Positions 7,508 through 15,464 of a stretch of 64,000 bases of DNA are shown piece by piece (the first letter of the stretch is position 1; each line of letters opens with the position of its first letter). Below the pieces are notes generated by a model. The model saw nothing but the letters and a program-made list of their open reading frames with translations, had not been told where the DNA came from and made no database searches. Position numbers and translations under genes: made by a program. Source of the DNA: Agreia sp. Leaf283 (GTDB lineage: Bacteria > Actinomycetota > Actinomycetes > Actinomycetales > Microbacteriaceae); NCBI RefSeq assembly GCF_001422485.1, contig NZ_LMNF01000002.1, positions 62,001-126,000 of the forward strand, in the 5' to 3' direction.

Positions 7508-8454
7508 CAGGGCTCGATCCGGCGGGCCCGCCTCGGCGTCCGCACGGCAGCGGAGACGCCTGGGTGACAGCGCCGGACGGCCGGAAGTTCTGGGGAACCT
7601 TCGGCGCCGCCGGCCTGCTGGTGCACGACGACCGCGGCGTTCTGCTGCAGCATCGGGTCGAGTGGAGCCACTTCGGCGGAACGTGGGGCCTTCCCGGAGG
7701 CGCTCGCCACGAAACGGAGTCCGCGGTGCGCGGCGCCCTCCGCGAGGCGGAGGAGGAGGCAGGAGTGCCCGCCGACGCCGTGGTGCTCGAGTTCACGAGC
7801 GTGCTCGACCTGGGGATCTGGAGCTACACGACGGTCGGCGTGCGCGCGACGCGGCACTTCGACGCCGAGATCGGAGACGCCGAAAGCGTCGAGCTCCGCT
7901 GGATCCCCTTCGACGAGGTCGAATCGCTTCGCCTGCACCCCGGCTTCGCTGCCCGCTGGCCCGCTCTTCGGGCCGTGGTCGAGCATCCGATCGCGGTCGT
8001 CGTCGACGCGGCGAATGTCGTCGGCTCTCGTCCGAACGGGTGGTGGAAGGATCGTGCGGCCGCAGCGTCGGTTCTCCTCGATGAGCTCGCAACCGTGTCC
8101 GAGACAGGGATCGCGGGAGCACTTCTCGATGCCGACGTCGACCGGTGCTGGCCCTCGATCGTCGTTGTGCTCGAGGGCCAGGCGCGAGGTGCTCGACCCC
8201 CACGGGAGCCCGACCTGTCCCGTACCGCCGCCGACGGCATCCGGTCGCCCGGGCTCGAGATCGACCGAGCCGAGGGCGAGGGCGACGAGCTGATCGTCGA
8301 CATCGCACGGGCGCACCGCGACTCCGGTGCCGCTGTGGTCGTCGTGACCGCGGATGCGGCGCTCCGCGACCGCGTCGAGGCGCTCGGGTGCGCGACCAGG
8401 GGGCCCCGCTGGATACGGGGCATCATCGACGGCACGGCGGGAACGGCCGCCTGA
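7504..8454 (+). CDS. Nudix hydrolase fused to a NYN/PIN-like domain
   Basis: A 316-residue protein with two parts. Residues 30-160 are a Nudix hydrolase; the Nudix box runs from GG at 65-66 through REAEEEAG at 80-87 and fits GX5EX7REUXEEXG, so it should be able to hydrolyse a nucleoside diphosphate derivative. Residues about 163-310 resemble a NYN/PIN-like nuclease fold: VVVDAANVVGSRPNGWWKDR with a conserved Asp at 168, and later AVVVVTADAALRDRVEALGC. The second domain may act on RNA. The GTG start overlaps the DUF1653 stop (GTGA). Substrates are unknown; a housekeeping role in nucleotide clean-up or RNA turnover is inference. Confidence 0.82.
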   Translation: MTGLDPAGPPRRPHGSGDAWVTAPDGRKFWGTFGAAGLLVHDDRGVLLQHRVEWSHFGGTWGLPGGARHETESAVRGALREAEEEAGVPADAVVLEFTSVLDLGIWSYTTVGVRATRHFDAEIGDAESVELRWIPFDEVESLRLHPGFAARWPALRAVVEHPIAVVVDAANVVGSRPNGWWKDRAAAASVLLDELATVSETGIAGALLDADVDRCWPSIVVVLEGQARGARPPREPDLSRTAADGIRSPGLEIDRAEGEGDELIVDIARAHRDSGAAVVVVTADAALRDRVEALGCATRGPRWIRGIIDGTAGTAA

Positions 8455-8531
8455 CGCCCGGCGAGCTGTGGATGCGCGCAGAGCACGATCCATGCGGCGC
8501 AATCCCTGCTCGCGAGCCCACCCGCATCGGC

Positions 8532-8537
8532 TACGCT
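8532..8537 (+). promoter_or_regulatory. Candidate -10 element of garA
   Basis: TACGCT lies 23 bp upstream of the garA start codon and just before its strong Shine-Dalgarno AGGAGG, which would give a short leader of about 17 nt. A -35 is not obvious. Confidence 0.35.
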
Positions 8538-8560
8538 TGAAGCTCTAGGAGGTCACGAAC

Positions 8561-9037
8561 TTGGCTGATGACACGAACGCACACGAGTCCGCGAACCGCG
8601 TACGCAACGAGACAGACACCACCCTGCATTTCACCGCAGAATTCGCAGCCCAGCTTGCGGCTCTCGAGGGCGGCGTCACGGCAGAAGAACTCGAGGCGAT
8701 CGCGGCACTGCCGTCGGGCTCCGCGCTGCTCATCGTTCGCCGGGGACCGAACAACGGCGCGCGGTTCCTCCTCGACTCCGACAACACCGTGGCCGGTCGT
8801 CACCCGGAGGCGGACATCTTCCTCGACGACGTCACCGTGTCACGACGCCACGCATCCTTCACCCGACACGGCACCGCTTTCGAGGTGACCGACCTCGGTT
8901 CTCTCAACGGCACCTACTTCGACGGGGTGCGGGTCGACAGAGCCCTCCTCAGCGACGGTGCAGAGGTGCAGGTTGGCAAGTTCCGACTCACGTTCTACCC
9001 GTCGCGGCTCGACGTCGCCACCGCTGCCGGCGAGTAG
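8561..9037 (+). CDS. garA: GarA/OdhI-type FHA-domain regulator
   Basis: A 158-residue cytoplasmic phosphothreonine-binding protein. In mycobacteria and corynebacteria the orthologue inhibits 2-oxoglutarate dehydrogenase and controls glutamate metabolism; phosphorylation near its N-terminus makes the FHA domain bind its own tail and releases the targets. The FHA domain (residues 54-146) has GRH at 79-81, SRRH at 94-97 and SLNGT at 114-118. The N-terminal site reads ETDTTLHF (17-24) where characterised homologues have ETTSVF; T18, T20 and T21 are candidate phosphorylation sites. The start is TTG, supported by AGGAGG 7 nt upstream. The merR/ftsR gene follows directly. Confidence 0.9.
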   Translation: MADDTNAHESANRVRNETDTTLHFTAEFAAQLAALEGGVTAEELEAIAALPSGSALLIVRRGPNNGARFLLDSDNTVAGRHPEADIFLDDVTVSRRHASFTRHGTAFEVTDLGSLNGTYFDGVRVDRALLSDGAEVQVGKFRLTFYPSRLDVATAAGE

Positions 9038-9739
9038 ATGGCGGCCACACCCGCATCGGCCCGCGGCCAGGCTTCGCCCCAGCTGTTGAGCATCGGCCAG
9101 GTCCTGGCCCGATTGACCCCCGAGTTCCCCGATCTCACCCCGTCGAAGCTCCGCTTCCTCGAAGAGCGTGGGCTCGTTCGGCCCGCTCGAACGGAGTCGG
9201 GGTACCGCAAGTTCTGCCAACAGGACCTCGATCGACTCCGCCTCATCCTCACGATGCAGCGCGATCGCTACCTGCCCCTCGTCGTCATCAAGTCGTACCT
9301 CGACGACGTCGACGCAGGCCTCGGACCCCTTCTGCCCGGATCGACGACCGACCACGGGCCGTCGATGCTGCCCAGCGGCCGCAGACTCAGTCGCGACGAG
9401 CTCATCCGTGAGGCCGGTGCCACGCCGATGCTGCTGCAAGACGCCGTGTCGGCCTCTGTCATCGTGCCGGGCGAGACCTTCGGCGACGACACCCTGGCGG
9501 TACTCAAGGCCCTGGTCGAACTGCAGAGATGCGGCATCGAGCCTCGGCACCTCCGGGGCTTCCGGGTCGCCGCCGAGCGCGAGCTCGGTCTGATCGAGAG
9601 TGCGCTCGTTCCCGTCTCCCGGCGCAACGACGCGTCATCCCGTGCGCGTGCGGCCGAACTCGCGGTCGAGATAGCGGGTCAACTCGAGATCGTGCGGGGG
9701 AGCCTCATCAGATCGGCGCTCGGGCGACTCGTTCCCTGA
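9038..9739 (+). CDS. ftsR: MerR-family regulator, FtsR-like
   Basis: A 233-residue DNA-binding protein with an N-terminal MerR winged helix (residues about 16-85): LLSIGQVLARL, SKLRFLEERGLVRPART and YRKFCQQDLDRL. The C-terminal half is helical with no metal-binding cysteines typical of MerR sensors. The start abuts the garA stop. In Corynebacterium glutamicum the gene next to odhI encodes FtsR, an activator of ftsZ; the order here is the same, so the name is assigned by synteny and domain type. It is one of the few MerR proteins without an obvious effector. Confidence 0.78.
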   Translation: MAATPASARGQASPQLLSIGQVLARLTPEFPDLTPSKLRFLEERGLVRPARTESGYRKFCQQDLDRLRLILTMQRDRYLPLVVIKSYLDDVDAGLGPLLPGSTTDHGPSMLPSGRRLSRDELIREAGATPMLLQDAVSASVIVPGETFGDDTLAVLKALVELQRCGIEPRHLRGFRVAAERELGLIESALVPVSRRNDASSRARAAELAVEIAGQLEIVRGSLIRSALGRLVP

Positions 9740-9930
9740 CCACGTCGCGCCGTAGACTGGGTGACAAGACGACCCGTGCCGCCGATGATCCGTCGCCGTC
9801 ACGATTCTGCGCGACACGCCGACCGCTTCGTGCGGATGTCATTGCCGCCGACCGGTCGCCTCGATAGCGTGGACTGAGTAGACATATCCGGCTTTTTCAC
9901 AGCCGACAATTTCTGGAAGAGGCGCGTTTC

Positions 9931-10503
9931 TTGAGCGAGAACATCGGGACCGGTGCCGGTCCAGGCACGAAGCGCAGCGACGACGCCCGCTTCGACGGGC
10001 TCCTCTTCACAGACGGCATGGCAGAGCTCGACGCCGACTCCGGCTACCGCGGGGCCGTTGCGGCCCGTGCAGCAGGCATCACCTACCGCCAGCTCGACTA
10101 CTGGGCGCGCACCGGGCTCGTCGAGCCGACCGTGCGCGGCGCAGCCGGATCGGGATCGCAGCGGCTCTACGGTTTCCGCGACATCCTCGTGCTCAAGCTC
10201 GTGAAGCGTCTCCTCGACACCGGCATCTCGCTCCAGCAGATCCGCACCGCGATCGAGCAGCTCCGCGAAGCCGGCATCAACGACCTGGCCCAGACCACGC
10301 TCATGAGCGACGGGGCGAGCGTCTACCTCTGCACCTCGAACGACGAGGTCATCGACCTGGTCAGCCGTGGCCAGGGAGTCTTCGGCATCGCCGTGGGCAA
10401 GGTTCTGCGCGAGGTCGAGACGACGCTGGTGTCGATCGACTCGACGGTTCCCGACCCCATGGACGAGCTCGCGGCGCGTCGGGCCAACCGCAAGATCTCC
10501 TAG
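9931..10503 (+). CDS. Second MerR-family regulator (Rv1830-like)
   Basis: A 190-residue MerR-type protein with its DNA-binding domain at about residues 38-105: GYRGAVAARAAGITYRQLDYWARTGLV, then QRLYGFRDILVLKLVKRLLDTGISLQQIR. The C-terminal part is a short dimer helix. In mycobacteria two MerR genes follow garA and flank a bifunctional-nuclease (DUF151) gene; here the DUF151 gene is missing and a 191-bp gap takes its place. The start is TTG with GGAAGAGG about 10 nt upstream, so it is less certain than the domain assignment. A tandem-repeat array follows the stop. Confidence 0.8.
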   Translation: MSENIGTGAGPGTKRSDDARFDGLLFTDGMAELDADSGYRGAVAARAAGITYRQLDYWARTGLVEPTVRGAAGSGSQRLYGFRDILVLKLVKRLLDTGISLQQIRTAIEQLREAGINDLAQTTLMSDGASVYLCTSNDEVIDLVSRGQGVFGIAVGKVLREVETTLVSIDSTVPDPMDELAARRANRKIS

Positions 10504-10514
10504 GCGGCAGGCGG

Positions 10515-10630
10515 GCGCTTCGACAGGCTCAGCGAACGACGCTGCGCTTCGACAGGCTCAGCGAACGACGCTGCGCTTCGACAGGCTGCGCGAACGACGC
10601 TGCGCTTCGACGGGCTCAGCGAACGACGGG
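10515..10630. repeat. Four tandem 29-bp repeats
   Basis: Units begin at 10515, 10544, 10573 and 10602 and read GCGCTTCGACAGGCTCAGCG followed by AACGACGCT with a few changes. The core CTTCGACAGGCTCAGCGAACG is a known type of dispersed actinobacterial intergenic repeat. An inverted copy at 10634-10654 pairs with the last unit. The array lies between the stops of convergent genes. Confidence 0.9.
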
Positions 10631-10654
10631 GTCCGTTCCCTGAGCCTGTCGAAG
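10605..10654. terminator. Long hairpin between convergent merR and parA genes
   Basis: CTTCGACGGGCTCAGCGAACG (10605-10625) pairs with CGTTCCCTGAGCCTGTCGAAG (10634-10654) over 21 positions, with one G-U wobble and one mismatch. There is no T-run. Because of its symmetry it could end transcription from both sides. Confidence 0.55.
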
Positions 10655-10663
10655 GGCCGGTCT

Positions 10664-11488
10664 CTAGCCGCGGACGCTCTTCGCGTCGGCGTACTCGCCG
10701 AGTCTGCCCGTGCGCATCACGCGCTCCAGCAGCAGGTCGAAGTTTCGCGCCATCTCCTGGGCGCCCTCTCCGGGCCAGACGTGAAGCGGCTTCGCAGCTC
10801 CTTGGGCCTGCTGCAGCGAGGTGCGCTCGGGCAGCTGGGGGCTCAGAACCAGGGGGCCGAACATGTCGCGCAGCTCTTTGATGCGGAACTGGTGCTCGAG
10901 CGACTGCGAGCGCACGCGGTTGACGATGATTCCGAGGGGCTGCAGGCGCGGGCTGAGACCGCGACGGATCTCTTCGATCGCACGAAGCGCGCGGTCTGCG
11001 GCGGCGACGGAGAAGAGGCCGGGCTCGGTGACGACGCTGACGCGGTCGCTGGCAGCCCAGGCCGTGCGGGTGAGCGCGTTGAGCGAGGGGGCGCAGTCGA
11101 TGAGAACGAGGTCGTAGTCGGCCTCGACCGTGGCGAGCGCCTCCTCGAGCTTCCAGATGTCGCGGATGCTGGGGTGCGGCCCGTCGAAATTGAGGGCTGA
11201 CGGGCTGCCGATCAGCACATCGATCTTGCCGCCCCGGTCCTTGGTCCAGCCGCTGGGAGCGATAGCCGCGCGAACGACTTTCTCTTTCGGGCTGGCCAGA
11301 ACATCGGCCACGTTGAGGTGTCCGGCGACACGGATGTCCATACCGGTGGACACATCGGATTGAGGATCGAGATCGACGACGAGCGTTCGCAGGCCCTTGG
11401 CAAAAGCGGCCGAGGCGAGCCCGAGCGTCACCGTGGTCTTTCCCACTCCTCCCTTGAGGGAGCTGACGCTGAGTACATGCACGGACAC
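10664..11488 (-). CDS. ParA-family ATPase, orphan
   Basis: A protein of about 274 residues of the ParA/MinD family. The deviant Walker A motif KGGVGKTT starts at residue 12, Walker A' is VVDLDPQSD, and Walker B is LVLIDCAPS. ParA ATPases bind DNA non-specifically and position chromosomes or protein complexes. No parB or parS lies nearby, so it is an orphan ParA, comparable in kind with the corynebacterial PldP. The GTG at 11488 is preferred because AAAGG lies 7 nt upstream; GTG at 11482 is also possible. It is divergent from pyruvate carboxylase. Confidence 0.85.
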   Translation of the reverse strand: MSVHVLSVSSLKGGVGKTTVTLGLASAAFAKGLRTLVVDLDPQSDVSTGMDIRVAGHLNVADVLASPKEKVVRAAIAPSGWTKDRGGKIDVLIGSPSALNFDGPHPSIRDIWKLEEALATVEADYDLVLIDCAPSLNALTRTAWAASDRVSVVTEPGLFSVAAADRALRAIEEIRRGLSPRLQPLGIIVNRVRSQSLEHQFRIKELRDMFGPLVLSPQLPERTSLQQAQGAAKPLHVWPGEGAQEMARNFDLLLERVMRTGRLGEYADAKSVRG

Positions 11489-11503
11489 CACGTTACCTTT
11501 ACT

Positions 11504-11509
11504 AGGCTG
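11504..11509 (+). promoter_or_regulatory. Candidate -10 element of pyc
   Basis: TAGGCT lies about 50 bp upstream of the pyc ATG in the short parA-pyc divergent gap. It would give a leader of roughly 40 nt containing GAAAGG as ribosome binding site. No convincing -35 is seen. Confidence 0.35.
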
Positions 11510-11558
11510 AGACAACCTAACCGTGCGCTGTATGCGCACGTATTTGTGAAAGGCCCCC

Positions 11559-14500
11559 ATGTTCTCCAAGATTCTCGTCGCCAACCGTGGGGAGATCGCC
11601 ATCAGGGCATTCCGCGCGGCGTATGAACTCGGTGCGAAGACGGTCGCAGTCTTTCCCTACGAAGACCGAAACAGCATGCATCGGCTCAAAGCCGACGAGG
11701 CCTACCAGATCGGCGAGGTCGGCCATCCGGTGCGCGCCTACCTCGACGTGGGCGAGATCATCCGTGTCGCGCTCGAGAGCGGCGCCGACGCGATCTACCC
11801 CGGCTACGGCTTCCTCTCCGAGAACCCCGAGCTGGCCGAGGCCGCCCGCGAGGCGGGAATCACGTTCATCGGACCGGGCTCCCACGTGCTCGAGATGGCG
11901 GGCAACAAGGTCACGGCCAAGGAGCATGCGATCGCGGCGGGCGTGCCGGTTCTCCGCTCCACTCCCGCATCCCGCGACCTCGACGTCCTACTCGCAGGCG
12001 CCGACGACGTGGGATTCCCCCTCTTCGCCAAGGCGGTAGCCGGCGGCGGCGGACGAGGCATGCGCCGGGTCGCGTCGCGCTCAGAGCTGCGCGAGGCGCT
12101 CGAGGCGGCGATGAGAGAGGCCGACAGCGCATTCGGCGACTCCACCATGTTCCTCGAGCAGGCCGTTCTCCGTCCCCGGCACATCGAGGTGCAGATCCTC
12201 GCGGACTCGACGGGCGAGACCCTGCACCTGTTCGAGCGGGACTGCTCGGTGCAGCGTCGAAACCAGAAGGTCATCGAGATCGCGCCGGCACCCAACATCA
12301 GCGACGAGCTGCGCGAGGCGCTGCACCGCGACGCGATCGCGTTCGCCCGGTCGATCGGCTACGTGAACGCCGGAACCGTCGAGTTCCTCGTCGACACGGT
12401 CGGAGAGCGTGCGGGCGAGCACGTCTTCATCGAGATGAACCCCCGCATCCAGGTCGAGCACACGGTCACAGAAGAGGTGACCGACGTCGACCTCGTGCAG
12501 TCGCAGATGCTGATCGCCGCCGGAGTCAGCCTCGCCGAGATGGGCCTGTCGCAGGACCGAATCGTTCTGCGCGGAGCAGCACTGCAGTGCCGCATCACCA
12601 CGGAGGACCCCACGGCGGGCTTCCGGCCCGACACCGGCAAGATCACCACCTACCGGTCTCCGGGAGGCGCCGGCATCCGGCTCGACGGCGGAACGATCAA
12701 CCCGGGCGCGCAGATCAGCCCTCACTTCGACTCGATGCTCGCAAAGCTCACCTGCCGGGGCCGGGACTTCTCGGCCGCGGTCCGCCGATCGAAGCGGGCC
12801 CTCGCCGAGTTCCGCATCCGCGGAGTCGCGACCAACATCCCGTTCCTGCAGGCCGTGCTCGAAGATCCCAGCTTCGAGGCGGGCGACCTGAGCACCTCGT
12901 TCATCGACGAGCGACCCGAACTGCTCCGCGGCCACGTGTCGAAAGACCGCGGAACGAAGATCCTCAACTGGCTGGCCGACGTCACCGTCAACCAGCCGAA
13001 CGGCGCTCGCCTGTCGAGCGTGAACCCGCTCGACAAGCTGCCCGCGATCGACCTCGACGCCCCCGCGCCGGCGGGGTCGAGGCAGCGTCTGCTCGAGCTG
13101 GGGCCCCAGGGATTCGCGAGTGCCCTGCGCCAGCAGACGGCCCTCGCCGTGACCGAGACCACGTTCCGCGACGCGCACCAGTCTCTGCTGGCCACCCGCG
13201 TGCGCACCCGCGACCTGCTCGCGGTCGCACCCTACGTGGCGCGCATGACGCCGGAGCTGCTGTCGGTCGAGGCCTGGGGCGGGGCGACCTACGACGTGGC
13301 GCTGCGCTTCCTCGGCGAGGACCCGTGGGAGCGGCTCGCGTCGCTGCGCGAGGCCGTTCCGAACATCAACCTCCAGATGCTGCTGCGCGGTCGCAACACG
13401 GTGGGCTACACGCCCTACCCGACCGAGGTGACCGACGCGTTCGTTCGCGAGGCGGCCAGGACCGGCGTCGACATCTTCCGCATCTTCGACGCGCTCAACG
13501 ACGTCGATCAGATGCGTCCCGCCATCGAGTCGGTGCTCGAGACGGGCCACGCACTCGCCGAGGTCGCCGTCTGCTACACGGGCGACCTGCTCGACCCGGC
13601 CGAGAACCTCTACACGCTCGACTACTACCTGAGGCTGGCCGAGCAGATCGTCGCCTCGGGAGCCCACGTGCTCGCGATCAAGGACATGGCCGGCCTGCTC
13701 CGTCCCGCCGCGGCCGAGAGGCTGGTCACGGCCTTCCGCGAGAACTTCGACCTGCCCGTGCACGTGCACACGCACGACACCCCGGGCGGCCAGCTCGCGA
13801 CCCTGCTGGCCGCGAGCCGCGCGGGGGCCGACGCGGTCGACGTGGCGAGCGCACCGATGGCCGGCACGACCAGCCAGCCGTCGGCATCCAGTCTCGTCGC
13901 CGCCCTCGCGCACACCGACCGCGACACCGGCATCTCCCTGCAGTCCGTGCTCGACCTCGAGCCGTACTGGGAGGCCGTGCGCACGGTCTACCGCCCGTTC
14001 GAGTCGGGCCTGGCGGGCCCCACAGGCCGCGTCTACAGCCACGAGATCCCCGGAGGCCAGCTCTCCAACCTGCGCCAGCAGGCCATCGCCCTGGGCCTCG
14101 CGAACGACTTCGAGCGCATCGAGGATCTCTACGCCGCGGCAAACAAGATCCTCGGACGAGTGCCCAAGGTGACGCCGTCGTCGAAGGTCGTGGGCGACCT
14201 CGCACTCCACCTCGCTGCGGTGAAGGCCGATCCGAAGGACTTCGAGGAGAATCCTCAGAACTACGACATCCCCGACTCGGTGATCGGGTTCATGGCCGGC
14301 GAACTCGGCGAGCTGCCGGGCGGATGGCCGGAGCCGTTCCGCACCAAGGTGCTGGCGGGCCGTCACGTCGACATCGGGGTCACCCCGCTCGACGAGGCCG
14401 ACGTCGACACCCTCTCGGGCGACGACAGCGCGGCCATCAGGTCGACGCTGAACAGGCTGCTGTTCGCCGGTCCGACGAAGACCTTCGAGCAGGTGCGCGA

Positions 14501-14966
14501 ACAGTACGGCGACCTGTCTGTGGTCGACACGGTCGACTACCTCTACGGCCTGCGCCAGGGCGTCGAGAACGTCGTCGAGATCGACAAGGGCGTGAAGCTC
14601 TACGTCGGGCTCGAAGCCATCGGCACGGCCGACGACAAGGGGATGCGCACGGTCATGACGATCCTGAACGGCCAGTTGCGCCCGGTGTTCGTGCGCGATC
14701 GCAGCATCACCGTCGACACGAAGTCGGCGGAGAAGGCCGATGCCTCGAAGCCCGGTCAGATCGCCGCGCCCTTCTCGGGAGTCGTCACCCTCAAGGTGAG
14801 CGAGGGCTCGATCGTCGCGGCGGGGGAGTCGGTCGCCACGATCGAGGCCATGAAGATGGAGGCGGCCATCACGTCGCCGATCGCCGGAAGGGTGGGGCGC
14901 GTCGCCATCCCCTCGACCCAGCAGGTCGAAGCAGGAGACCTGCTCGTCGTGGTGGCCGCCCAGTGA
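11559..14966 (+). CDS. pyc: Pyruvate carboxylase
   Basis: A 1135-residue biotin enzyme that carboxylates pyruvate to oxaloacetate, refilling the TCA cycle in the cytoplasm. The order of domains is standard: biotin carboxylase (about residues 1-450, with the glycine-rich ATP loop KAVAGGGGRGMR and ERDCSVQRRNQK), carboxyltransferase (about 525-830, starting at TTFRDAHQSLLATR), the allosteric/tetramer region, and the biotinyl domain (about 1065-1135) with the biotinylated lysine at 1099 in EAMKME. All hallmark motifs are present and the length matches the family. GAAAGG lies upstream of the ATG. The peptide deformylase gene begins inside its stop codon. Confidence 0.97.
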   Translation: MFSKILVANRGEIAIRAFRAAYELGAKTVAVFPYEDRNSMHRLKADEAYQIGEVGHPVRAYLDVGEIIRVALESGADAIYPGYGFLSENPELAEAAREAGITFIGPGSHVLEMAGNKVTAKEHAIAAGVPVLRSTPASRDLDVLLAGADDVGFPLFAKAVAGGGGRGMRRVASRSELREALEAAMREADSAFGDSTMFLEQAVLRPRHIEVQILADSTGETLHLFERDCSVQRRNQKVIEIAPAPNISDELREALHRDAIAFARSIGYVNAGTVEFLVDTVGERAGEHVFIEMNPRIQVEHTVTEEVTDVDLVQSQMLIAAGVSLAEMGLSQDRIVLRGAALQCRITTEDPTAGFRPDTGKITTYRSPGGAGIRLDGGTINPGAQISPHFDSMLAKLTCRGRDFSAAVRRSKRALAEFRIRGVATNIPFLQAVLEDPSFEAGDLSTSFIDERPELLRGHVSKDRGTKILNWLADVTVNQPNGARLSSVNPLDKLPAIDLDAPAPAGSRQRLLELGPQGFASALRQQTALAVTETTFRDAHQSLLATRVRTRDLLAVAPYVARMTPELLSVEAWGGATYDVALRFLGEDPWERLASLREAVPNINLQMLLRGRNTVGYTPYPTEVTDAFVREAARTGVDIFRIFDALNDVDQMRPAIESVLETGHALAEVAVCYTGDLLDPAENLYTLDYYLRLAEQIVASGAHVLAIKDMAGLLRPAAAERLVTAFRENFDLPVHVHTHDTPGGQLATLLAASRAGADAVDVASAPMAGTTSQPSASSLVAALAHTDRDTGISLQSVLDLEPYWEAVRTVYRPFESGLAGPTGRVYSHEIPGGQLSNLRQQAIALGLANDFERIEDLYAAANKILGRVPKVTPSSKVVGDLALHLAAVKADPKDFEENPQNYDIPDSVIGFMAGELGELPGGWPEPFRTKVLAGRHVDIGVTPLDEADVDTLSGDDSAAIRSTLNRLLFAGPTKTFEQVREQYGDLSVVDTVDYLYGLRQGVENVVEIDKGVKLYVGLEAIGTADDKGMRTVMTILNGQLRPVFVRDRSITVDTKSAEKADASKPGQIAAPFSGVVTLKVSEGSIVAAGESVATIEAMKMEAAITSPIAGRVGRVAIPSTQQVEAGDLLVVVAAQ

Positions 14967-15454
14967 GCGTCAGAGAGATCCGCCTGTTCGGCGACCCCGT
15001 GCTGAAGACCGTGTCCGAGCCCGTCGGCGTCATCGACGATCGCATCCGCGGACTCGTCGAGGACCTGCTCGACAGCGTCAGGCTGCCCGGCCGGGCGGGT
15101 GTGGCCGCGTCGCAGATCGGCGTCAACCTGCGCGCCTTCAGCTACAACGTCGACGGTCGCATCGGCTACATCCTCAACCCCGTGATCGTCGAGCTGTCGG
15201 GCGAGCCGGAGCTCGTCGACGAGGGATGCCTCTCGGTTCCCGGACTCTGGTTCCCCACCATGCGCTACCCGTTCGCACGGGCGACGGGCATCGACCTCGA
15301 CGGCAACGAGATCGAGGTCTCGGGAACGGGCGTCATGGCGCAGGCGCTGCAGCACGAGACCGACCACCTCGACGGCCTGCTCTACCTCGATCGCCTCGAC
15401 AAGCCCGCTCGGCGCGAGGCCATGAAGCAGGTGCGCGAGTCCGACTGGTTCTGA
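14963..15454 (+). CDS. def: Peptide deformylase
   Basis: A 163-residue metalloenzyme that removes formyl from the starting methionine of new proteins. Motif 2 (EGCLSVPG) holds the metal-binding Cys and motif 3 (QHETDHLDG) the two His and catalytic Glu. Motif 1 is unusual: RAGVAASQIG, where the usual form is GxGxAAPQ, so the first Gly is Arg and the Pro is Ser. The catalytic residues are intact, so it should be active. GTG is used as start, and it overlaps the TGA of pyc (GTGA), which indicates translational coupling. The length is typical of shorter actinobacterial deformylases. Confidence 0.92.
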   Translation: MSVREIRLFGDPVLKTVSEPVGVIDDRIRGLVEDLLDSVRLPGRAGVAASQIGVNLRAFSYNVDGRIGYILNPVIVELSGEPELVDEGCLSVPGLWFPTMRYPFARATGIDLDGNEIEVSGTGVMAQALQHETDHLDGLLYLDRLDKPARREAMKQVRESDWF

Positions 15455-15464
15455 CTCCGTCGTC

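Noticed and set aside
10515-10654. Possible CRISPR array
   Set aside because: The 29-bp units are directly tandem with no unique spacers, only four copies are present, and no cas genes are near. It is a tandem intergenic repeat.
12081-14366. Long open frame (over 750 codons) on the strand opposite pyc
   Set aside because: High GC makes stop codons rare on the antisense strand. The predicted protein is low-complexity Arg/Gly/Val/His and matches no family, while pyc has complete conserved domains on the other strand.
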